Positions 1 to 5,108 of a stretch of 5,847 nt of DNA are shown here, in pieces. Below the pieces are notes generated by a model that ran no database searches, was not told where the DNA came from, and saw only the letters and a program-made list of their open reading frames with translations. The DNA is taken from NCBI GenBank assembly GCA_000997465.1, contig LCBW01000023.1, positions 1-5,847 on the forward strand, in the 5' to 3' direction. The stretch comes from Parcubacteria group bacterium GW2011_GWC1_41_7. GTDB lineage: Bacteria; Patescibacteriota; Minisyncoccia; UBA6257; HR35. The position numbers were made by a program, and so were the translations under genes. Every line of letters begins with the position of its first letter. Position 1 is the stretch's first letter.

Positions 1-417
1 GGAAATGGTTCCGTCCGTTTTCTTATTCCCACAATATATATAAGTATCTGGATTTAGGTCCCCATCCGTTTTGGGAGGCGCCTTAATCTCACTTAACGCT
101 GGCAACTCTAGCTTAGTAAGCTGAGGGTTAATGGTATTTAAAAGAATATAAGCTCCAAATAGAAGAACTATTCCTAATAAAGCATTATAGATCATGTCAT
201 TAGACTCACCTACCTTGCCTGGGTTATTAGCATTAATAATTCTAATTATTCCAGCATATATAATTATTCCTAAAGCCAAGACTCCACTAAATGCTATAGC
301 TAGTTCATAAAAGTTAGCGATTAACCCTACTGGGCTAGGATCATCTGCGTGAGCGCAAGAAATACAAGGGATGGAGACATCAATGGCGGCGGCTAACGCT
401 TTAGAAATCAAAAACAT
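1..417 (-). CDS. VirB2/TrbC-like T4SS pilin with C-terminal extension (3' partial)
   Basis: The reading frame opens with ATG at 417 and stays open to the window edge, giving 139 residues with the C-terminus missing. Residues 1-24 look like a Sec signal peptide: Lys6, an Ala-rich stretch, and a likely cut after Ala-His-Ala (22-24), although Asp13 lies inside the hydrophobic part. Two membrane helices follow, at about 37-62 and 77-96, joined by a short polar loop (NANNPGKVGESND, 63-75). This two-helix layout with a short loop is that of VirB2/TrbC pilins, which assemble into the T4SS pilus after signal-peptide removal. Usual family members end soon after helix 2; here at least 43 polar residues follow (proline-rich around 106-116, with Cys129). 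ATG lies one base after the stop of the upstream gene, so translation is probably coupled. I see no Shine-Dalgarno sequence and no in-frame ATG upstream. The family call is good; the nature of the C-terminal domain is unknown. Confidence 0.75.
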   Translation of the reverse strand, partial: MFLISKALAAAIDVSIPCISCAHADDPSPVGLIANFYELAIAFSGVLALGIIIYAGIIRIINANNPGKVGESNDMIYNALLGIVLLFGAYILLNTINPQLTKLELPALSEIKAPPKTDGDLNPDTYIYCGNKKTDGTIS

Positions 418-418
418 T

Positions 419-1096
419 TTAAGGTATGTATTTAAAAACCGAACTTTTATATGCGGATTCAGACGAGCCGTTCGGATTAGTGATGGAGCTTTCTACGGTT
501 ATAGCAGACCCCGGATCGGCATCCTTGTTAAAACTAACGTCAACTATTTGAGGGTTCTCCGCAGAGTTTACAGTCAGACCGTTAACCTTCCACGAAAAAA
601 CCAAATCAGACAAACTACTCACCCCGAAGAAATATGGATAAGCTCTTACTGAAATTTTGTTATCTCCAAAAGACTGAGATAAATAGTTAGATTTTAATAT
701 TACGACTGGCGGAGAAATGGGAATATCTATAGTCTTTATTTTTATAGAAGACCAGCGATTGGTTATTTCCGCACGAACCTTCATTATTCCCGAAGTGAGT
801 TTTTTCGGAGTTCTAATTGTAAAACTTTTCTGTCCGATTCCTGTGGAGTAAAGTTCGCTGTCCACATACCACTTTATAGTACTGTTTTTAAGATCCACAA
901 TTTTCCCATTTTCTAGGGCTTCAAGGGAAACCAAAATCGGAGAGTTGGCGCCGGGAATTATTTTCCCAAGATAATCATCGGGAGTATAGCTTCTCGCCTT
1001 CCACGTTAAATACAAAAAAGGATCATTGGTTGCTCCAAGTGATATTGTGGGGAACAAAAATAAGATAAATAAAACCAAGGCATGCCTTCTCATCAT
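419..1096 (-). CDS. Secreted protein with two probable Ig-like domains, T4SS-cluster associated
   Basis: This 225-residue protein has a clear Sec signal peptide: MMRRH, then a hydrophobic run at about 6-20, and a likely cut near Gly21-Ala22. There is no other membrane helix and no lipobox cysteine, so a soluble exported or surface protein is expected. The mature part alternates short beta-strand-like stretches and splits into two halves, about 26-128 and 130-225. Each half contains a comparable Trp motif (IKWYVD at 74-79; FSWKVN at 167-172), the pattern of a core Trp strand in Ig/PKD-like folds. No catalytic motif is visible. The first ATG forms an ATGA overlap with the TGA stop of the upstream gene; a second ATG follows directly, so the exact start is uncertain by one codon. 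The pilin gene starts one base after its stop. An accessory, adhesive or minor-pilus role is inferred from position only; I do not recognise a named family. Confidence 0.8.
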   Translation of the reverse strand: MMRRHALVLFILFLFPTISLGATNDPFLYLTWKARSYTPDDYLGKIIPGANSPILVSLEALENGKIVDLKNSTIKWYVDSELYSTGIGQKSFTIRTPKKLTSGIMKVRAEITNRWSSIKIKTIDIPISPPVVILKSNYLSQSFGDNKISVRAYPYFFGVSSLSDLVFSWKVNGLTVNSAENPQIVDVSFNKDADPGSAITVESSITNPNGSSESAYKSSVFKYIP

Positions 1097-2007
1097 CTCT
1101 TTAAGTTTACCACCTTTTCATCGTCGGAGGATTGAACCTCCTGTGGATTACTGTTTAAGGTAGAATTCTCTTCTAGTACGCCCTTCAAATCACCCATTGT
1201 TCCTTTTATTTTTCTTTCTTCTTCATAGGCGCCACCAACACTTGCTCCTTCCTCAACACCCTTCTTAATTTCGGACTCTTCTTTCGGAACTATTTCGGAA
1301 AAAGGTTTGGGTGCGGTTGTTGCCCTTGGTGATTCTACTGCCGCCTCTTCTGGAGGAGTGATTATAATCTCCCCAAACGTTTGGGCTTCAGCTTCTTCTT
1401 CTGGCCCCCTAATCCCCTCAACGTCCAACTGCTCATAAACATCCTTTTCGTTTTCTTTTCCGTATCCTTGTTCAAAATATTCTTCTTCGCCAAAAGCCTC
1501 TTGCCTACCCCCCTCAGCTCTTTCTTCAGCCAATTGTCTAGCTCTACCCATAAATCCAGCCGGCGTCTTTTTCGGAGCTTTTTTTGTGCCAGACACAACA
1601 TCTAGCGCCTGCGCGCCTTTAGCAAATTTAGATTCCGGATGCCATACAATATATATAGCCATAACCAACCCCAAAGTTTTAAGAGGGAGAACTCCAAGGA
1701 ACGGAATGACGTCTCCAAGGTTGCTCCAGCGTATCCAATTTCTAATATTCGGAATTTTTAAATTTTTGTGATAAAAGTAGAGCTCGGTGAGAGGCCAAGA
1801 AAGAATAGATGATACAAACGAAAGAGCGCCGATGCTAAAGAAATCAATAACATCGGGTAATACACCTAAAACCAAAACAATAATTGTTGCCTCCGTTCCG
1901 CTCGGATTTTTAGGAGAGGAGTTGTCTCTCCCCCTTTGAGACGGGTTGTAGGCGTCGTATTGCGGAAGATTTTCGGTTGGTTCGCTTATTACTTCCTCGT
2001 CAGCCAT
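1093..2007 (-). CDS. Membrane protein with long charged, mostly acidic tail, T4SS-cluster associated
   Basis: This 304-residue protein has no recognised family. Residues 1-37 are polar. Residues 39-80 are hydrophobic and long enough for two membrane helices with a turn near PDVID (51-55). A basic stretch follows (81-94), then another hydrophobic segment at 98-122 broken by Pro102, Pro108 and Lys110. The motif GVLP occurs in both hydrophobic regions (48-51, 105-108). The remainder, about 125-304, is a low-complexity charged tail: basic near 142-157, then rich in Glu, with two similar short motifs, FGEIIITPPEE (211-221) and FSEIVPKEE (236-244). It lies three bases after the VirB4 gene, in the same reading frame, and overlaps the next gene by four bases (ATGA). 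A partner or scaffold of the VirB4 complex, perhaps filling a VirB6- or VirB8-like place, is inferred from position alone; no homology to either is visible. A run of seven A on the coding strand near codons 142-144 is slippage-prone, but the frame is intact. Confidence 0.8.
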   Translation of the reverse strand: MADEEVISEPTENLPQYDAYNPSQRGRDNSSPKNPSGTEATIIVLVLGVLPDVIDFFSIGALSFVSSILSWPLTELYFYHKNLKIPNIRNWIRWSNLGDVIPFLGVLPLKTLGLVMAIYIVWHPESKFAKGAQALDVVSGTKKAPKKTPAGFMGRARQLAEERAEGGRQEAFGEEEYFEQGYGKENEKDVYEQLDVEGIRGPEEEAEAQTFGEIIITPPEEAAVESPRATTAPKPFSEIVPKEESEIKKGVEEGASVGGAYEEERKIKGTMGDLKGVLEENSTLNSNPQEVQSSDDEKVVNLKR

Positions 2008-2010
2008 TTT

Positions 2011-3726
2011 TTATTTTTTTAAAAGCTCGCTTGGGTCTGTGGTTATAAGTTGATTCTCAAAGAAAGAAGGAATAATTTGTATGGCCACGTGTTTCTTCCC
2101 TGCGAAGAAAAGACCAGTTCCAACTTCCGCGGAAACCAATAATTCTTTTTCCACCTCGGTTAGACTAAATGCTTTTCCGACAATATCAATCGTCGCTGGC
2201 GCCTGTTTAAGGAGCAACTGGATGGAGGCGTTGGTAACGATTGGTCTGCCGTATGGAGAGCGCAAAAAGTCTTCCACATCTTGGGTTATCGTAGTAACAC
2301 CCAAATAATATTTTCTGGCTCTTTTAACCAAGCCGAACATAAAGGTCGCGCTGTCTTCATTTTTCATCATAATCCAAGCCTCATCAATCATTAAAACTCG
2401 GCGCTTTAATTTGGCGCGGATTAAATTCCAAATATAGTTTAAAACAATATACATGCCGACCGGTCTCAGTTCTTCTTCAAGGTCGCGAATGGAGAAAACG
2501 ATAAGTCGGTTGTTAACATCAATGTTTGTCGGCTGATTTAATAATCCCGAGAAACTCCCTTGGGTATATTTGTACATTCTCTCTGCCATGTCATGCCCCC
2601 CCTCCAAATTTCTTAAGACTGTTTCCAAATCACTTAAAAGTGGAGCTGCTTTCCCGGCAAAATCTTCTCCGGCAACAATTTCTCGGGAGGCATAAGTCTC
2701 GGTTATCGCTCTGTCCAAAACCGCGTCCTCAGCGGGAGTTAATTTTCCAAGCATAAGCTTCATAAGTCCGCTCAAGGTCACAATGTGAGAGCGCAAAACG
2801 TCCGTCGGATTCTCGCCTTCGGGGATAATTGGGATATCAAAAGGGTTGATATGTTCTTTGGAGGTGAGCGAAATATTTAAGTAGCTTCCCCCGAAGCCGG
2901 TTGATAATCTCTCGTATTCATTTTCCGGATCAATAATTAAAACGTCAGTTCCCATCATAAGGGAGCGGATAACATCCAGCTTTGTAGAATAGCTCTTACC
3001 TCCACCAGATTTCGCGAAGACAACCTGATTGGCATTTTCTAAAGAGAAGCGATCAAAAATTACAAGGTTGTTGTTGTGTCGGTTAATGCCGTACATAATC
3101 GCATTCTTTTGAGTCATATCGGTTAAGTCCTCAGAGACAAATGGGAAAAATGAAGCCATTGGGCTGGAATTCATCGGGGTTTCAATTTGTAGTTTGTCGC
3201 CGCAAAGAGGAAGAATGCTCTGGAATCCTTCAAGTTGATTGAAGAGCGCTGGTTTTACGTACACCAATTTAGATTCCATCATAGAAACTATTTTGCTCTC
3301 TAATTTTGCCAAGTCGTCCATACTGTTCGCGTATATGGAAAAATAAGTTCCAACCGAGAACATTTTTTCCTGCGACTGCTGGAGCATATCTCTCAACCCT
3401 TCTACGTCGCTCAACGCCGTTTCTAGCATCGGGTCTCTTACTAGGCCTTTTTCTTCCACATCCATTAGCTGAGATTCAATCTGCGCCGATTTTTTACGTA
3501 ATTTTTTGAGAGTATCTCCGGTATCGGCCGGGTTTATAAATATAGAAATATCAAACAAGTACGGAAGGTTTATTAGCGGCTCAAACCAGCCAGTCGCAAG
3601 AAAGCGCGGATATGAGTGAATAAAAAATGTTTTTACAAATTTATTGCCAACTTTCAAAAAGTTAGAATCCACTTCTACTCCCGCCGGCGAAATTATTTTT
3701 TTAATATCCTCAAAATTTCCTTCCAT
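2011..3726 (-). CDS. virB4: VirB4/TraC-family T4SS ATPase (C-terminal part of a split VirB4)
   Basis: This 571-residue cytoplasmic or membrane-associated ATPase powers assembly of, or transport through, the T4SS. Residues about 40-230 correspond to the middle, CagE/TrbE/VirB-type region. The P-loop is AKSGGGKS (238-245), with Lys244 and Ser245 as nucleotide-binding residues; the first position is Ala instead of the commoner Gly. LIIDPENEYERL (263-274) is the typical VirB4/TraC/HerA-like strand after the P-loop. Walker B is VLMIDEAW (444-451), with Asp448 and Glu449. TTITQDVEDFL (478-488) carries the sensor-type Gln482, followed by NASIQLLLKQ (499-508). All key residues are present, so an active enzyme is expected. 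I chose ATG at 3726, one base after the stop of the upstream gene. The frame is open to 3840, but that extension overlaps the upstream gene and is low-quality, basic sequence. The usual VirB4 N-terminal domain is missing here and is supplied by the upstream gene; the two add up to 797 residues, about a normal VirB4. Confidence 0.93.
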   Translation of the reverse strand: MEGNFEDIKKIISPAGVEVDSNFLKVGNKFVKTFFIHSYPRFLATGWFEPLINLPYLFDISIFINPADTGDTLKKLRKKSAQIESQLMDVEEKGLVRDPMLETALSDVEGLRDMLQQSQEKMFSVGTYFSIYANSMDDLAKLESKIVSMMESKLVYVKPALFNQLEGFQSILPLCGDKLQIETPMNSSPMASFFPFVSEDLTDMTQKNAIMYGINRHNNNLVIFDRFSLENANQVVFAKSGGGKSYSTKLDVIRSLMMGTDVLIIDPENEYERLSTGFGGSYLNISLTSKEHINPFDIPIIPEGENPTDVLRSHIVTLSGLMKLMLGKLTPAEDAVLDRAITETYASREIVAGEDFAGKAAPLLSDLETVLRNLEGGHDMAERMYKYTQGSFSGLLNQPTNIDVNNRLIVFSIRDLEEELRPVGMYIVLNYIWNLIRAKLKRRVLMIDEAWIMMKNEDSATFMFGLVKRARKYYLGVTTITQDVEDFLRSPYGRPIVTNASIQLLLKQAPATIDIVGKAFSLTEVEKELLVSAEVGTGLFFAGKKHVAIQIIPSFFENQLITTDPSELLKK

Positions 3727-3727
3727 A

Positions 3728-4408
3728 TTATTTTTGTTCTTCGGTTGGTTTTTCGGTCGGCAAATTAATATCCTCTTTTTCAGTTGATTCTGGGTTATAA
3801 AAGTTGTACAAGAGCTCAACAATCTGCTCGTCATTCGCAACTAGTACCTCCAGTCCCACCGAAGAAAGCCCCTGAATAACCTGATCAACTCTTTGCCCTA
3901 ATTGTTCCAAATTCTTTTTAAATTCAACATCTTTTTCTTCTTCGCTAACCTTTTTCTGTTCGGCAGTTGGTTTTTTAGAAAGAAAAGGAATGGAAGAGGC
4001 TATCCCTCCGGTTGCTGCCGCAACTGTTGTTGGATAAAAAGGAACAACCACAAAAAACGATTTGGACATAATATCGTGATCTTGCACAAACTGCCGGATA
4101 AATTCTCGGTATTCAGAAATTTGATTTTGCAGTAGCGGAGATGGCTCTTCCTTCACTTTGTCGTCCAGATTTTTAAGATATTTATCAATATTCACTTTGC
4201 GCGAATGGACTATCACCTGTATGCCAAAATCTATACTGTTCAAAAAGTTTTGGTAGGCCGCGGAGATACTATTTTGTTCCTCTTCCGATTTCAGTTGGAA
4301 ATTAAGTCCGCCAACAAGCAAAACCTGTCTAAGGCTTCCATCCTTCATTACTATTGTGGAGCTTTTGATACCATCCACTCCAACTAAATCTTGAGAATTT
4401 CCTGGCAT
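3728..4408 (-). CDS. TraC-like protein, equivalent to the N-terminal domain of VirB4
   Basis: This 226-residue protein has no signal peptide and no clear membrane helix. Residues 6-82 match the start of VirB4/TraC ATPases as I know them: DLVGVDGI (7-14), a strand and turn ending KDGSLRQVL (22-30), a second strand GGLNFQLKSEEEQ (33-45), a helix, and IQVIVHSRKVNIDKYL (63-78). About 83-118 is helical and polar, 119-125 is a strand (FVVVPFY), and 126-165 is an insertion rich in Ala/Gly then Lys/Glu. Residues 166-204 resemble the usual RVDQVIQGLSSVGL and DEQIVELLYNFYNP end of this domain. A charged tail follows. There is no P-loop, so it cannot hydrolyse ATP alone; it presumably binds the ATPase encoded one base downstream and links it to PrgI. 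It begins 26 bases after prgI. Assignment to a TraC-like domain family is confident; physical interaction is inferred. Confidence 0.85.
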   Translation of the reverse strand: MPGNSQDLVGVDGIKSSTIVMKDGSLRQVLLVGGLNFQLKSEEEQNSISAAYQNFLNSIDFGIQVIVHSRKVNIDKYLKNLDDKVKEEPSPLLQNQISEYREFIRQFVQDHDIMSKSFFVVVPFYPTTVAAATGGIASSIPFLSKKPTAEQKKVSEEEKDVEFKKNLEQLGQRVDQVIQGLSSVGLEVLVANDEQIVELLYNFYNPESTEKEDINLPTEKPTEEQK

Positions 4409-4414
4409 TTTTTA

Positions 4415-4425
4415 ATTATATAGCA
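4415..4425 (-). promoter_or_regulatory. Candidate internal -10 box, leaderless spacing before the TraC-like gene
   Basis: The 26-base gap after prgI reads, on the minus strand, TGCTATATAAT at 4425-4415, then TAAAAA and ATG. TATAAT occupies exactly -12 to -7 relative to the A of ATG, so a transcript starting at the usual distance would be leaderless. Reading TATATA as the box gives an extended -10 (TGC before it). TTGACT at 4448-4443 resembles a -35, but the spacer is 20-22 bases, too long. This may be a secondary promoter inside the operon, or only AT-rich spacer. Confidence 0.3.
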
Positions 4426-4434
4426 AAAATTAGT

Positions 4435-4959
4435 TTATCTATAGTCAATGCGCCGCGCGACACTTCTCGCGCCACTGATTTCTCTGACCACTTGGTAAAC
4501 TTGTTTTGTTTCTTGTATTTTGGGGGCATCCGGTTCTTTCGGGACATCTTCTCCGGCCTTACTCCCAGTTTCCACGTATCCCAAAGCGCTCTTGAGCGCC
4601 ATTCCGGCCAGAATCTTTTCAAAAGAGAACCCGGGGGCAACTTCACCTTTAATATTTTCCTTGGTTTTGGGAAGATTTGGCTTTTTGGGCTGCCAAACAT
4701 AAATTCTTTCTTTCCAGTAGAAGCGGATGGCGGATAAAAACATTTTTTCAAACGATCTGCCGTTTATCTTTATAAATGCGAAGGTGCAAGCGACGCCAAT
4801 TGAAATAATCGCAATAATTATCGCCGGCATTGCGGCTAGTGAGAAGTAAGAAAGCATGGCAATCGCCCCTCCGGTGCCAATATAGAAAAATTGCTTTAGG
4901 GTTAACGGCCCAATTATTTTATCTTCTGTCTCCGCAAATTGTGGTACCTGAAATTGCAT
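4435..4959 (-). CDS. prgI: PrgI family (VirB3-like) T4SS inner-membrane protein
   Basis: This 174-residue protein has the PrgI layout: the N-terminus MQFQVPQF, then KIIGPLTLKQFFYIG (14-28), two adjacent membrane helices at about 24-43 and 45-64 with a Pro turn (Pro45), and a cytoplasmic segment with the typical KINGRSFEKMFLSAIRFYWKER pattern over 64-85, ending in YVWQPKK (87-93). PrgI proteins replace VirB3 in Gram-positive and related minimal systems and anchor VirB4 at the membrane, which fits the next two genes. Residues about 94-174 are a polar, Lys/Glu/Pro-containing extension ending in REISGARSVARRIDYR (159-174). Other members are often shorter (about 100-130 residues), so the tail is an addition. 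ATG at 4959 gives exactly the family N-terminus. A -10-like box lies 19 bases upstream and no Shine-Dalgarno sequence is evident. A GC-rich stem-loop lies inside the last codons. Confidence 0.92.
   Translation of the reverse strand: MQFQVPQFAETEDKIIGPLTLKQFFYIGTGGAIAMLSYFSLAAMPAIIIAIISIGVACTFAFIKINGRSFEKMFLSAIRFYWKERIYVWQPKKPNLPKTKENIKGEVAPGFSFEKILAGMALKSALGYVETGSKAGEDVPKEPDAPKIQETKQVYQVVREISGARSVARRIDYR
4455..4472 (-). other. GC-rich stem-loop at the 3' end of prgI
   Basis: A perfect six-base inverted repeat, GCGCGA and TCGCGC, flanks a six-base loop (GAAGTG on the coding strand). All or nearly all stem bases are G or C in an AT-rich neighbourhood, within the codons for Ala-Arg-Ser-Val-Ala-Arg. 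It ends 18 bases before the prgI stop. A T5 run occurs about 25 bases later, too far for a standard terminator. Possible roles are mRNA stabilisation or a processing boundary; it could also simply follow from Arg/Ala codon choice. Confidence 0.35.
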
Positions 4960-5108
4960 AACTAATTTGTCTGCTCTAATTATATCTTTTATTTATCAAA
5001 AACTCTATATTTTCTTTACCTTGCCGTTGAAAACCTAATAATCGTAGCTCCGCAAAAGGAAACGACAAGAATCCGTCCACAGTCTGCAGAGGATTTTAAG
5101 CCAGAGAG
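4960..5108. other. Intergenic gap with sharp composition break
   Basis: This 149-base gap is the largest between genes in the window. The part next to the Pro-rich gene (about 5019-5108) is close to 48% GC; the part next to prgI (4960-5018) is about 19% GC by hand count. The AT-rich part looks like promoter or leader sequence. The GC-richer part contains a possible minus-strand stem pairing 5070-5074 with 5091-5095 (AATCC/GGATT, 16-base loop) and a weaker one pairing 5019-5024 with 5052-5059 (a bulge of two). Neither is followed by a T-run, so no intrinsic terminator is supported. No convincing gene or tRNA is seen. Confidence 0.5.
4979..4984 (-). promoter_or_regulatory. Candidate -10 box upstream of prgI
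   Basis: On the minus strand this reads TATAAT, a perfect -10 hexamer, inside the AT-rich half of the gap. The last base lies 19 bases before the prgI ATG, so transcription would start around 4972 with a leader of about 12 bases. At the usual 17-base spacing the -35 position (5002-5007) reads TAGAGT, a poor match. The hexamer match is seen; promoter function is inferred, and chance matches are likely in such AT-rich sequence. Confidence 0.4.

Noticed and set aside
371..652. Plus-strand open frame of 93 codons
   Set aside because: It lies antisense across the Ig-like and pilin genes, whose signal peptides, domain patterns and coupling are convincing; its own product has no recognisable features.
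1093..1095. TGA recoding as in Gracilibacteria/Absconditabacteria
   Set aside because: TGA ends the 304-residue gene in a normal ATGA overlap, and Trp and Gly use ordinary codons throughout.
1362..1605. Open frames on both strands within the tail of the 304-residue protein
   Set aside because: They are Lys/Arg-rich or Phe/Ser-rich shadows produced by the repetitive Glu/Lys codons of the true gene.
3727..3840. N-terminal extension of the VirB4 frame by 38 codons up to an ATG at 3840
   Set aside because: It overlaps the end of the TraC-like gene in another frame, is basic and low in family resemblance, and ATG at 3726 directly follows the upstream stop.
4426..4472. Intrinsic terminator after prgI (stem-loop plus T5)
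   Set aside because: The T-run is about 25 bases beyond the stem and the downstream genes belong functionally with prgI.
4416..4751. Second minus-strand frame (111 codons) inside prgI
   Set aside because: It overlaps PrgI in another frame; it is basic, lacks family features, and PrgI is a clear match.
4976..5080. 34-codon minus-strand frame from GTG at 5080 to TAG
   Set aside because: No Shine-Dalgarno, no recognised product, very short, and its end runs through the candidate -10 box of prgI. Kept only as part of the intergenic composition finding.
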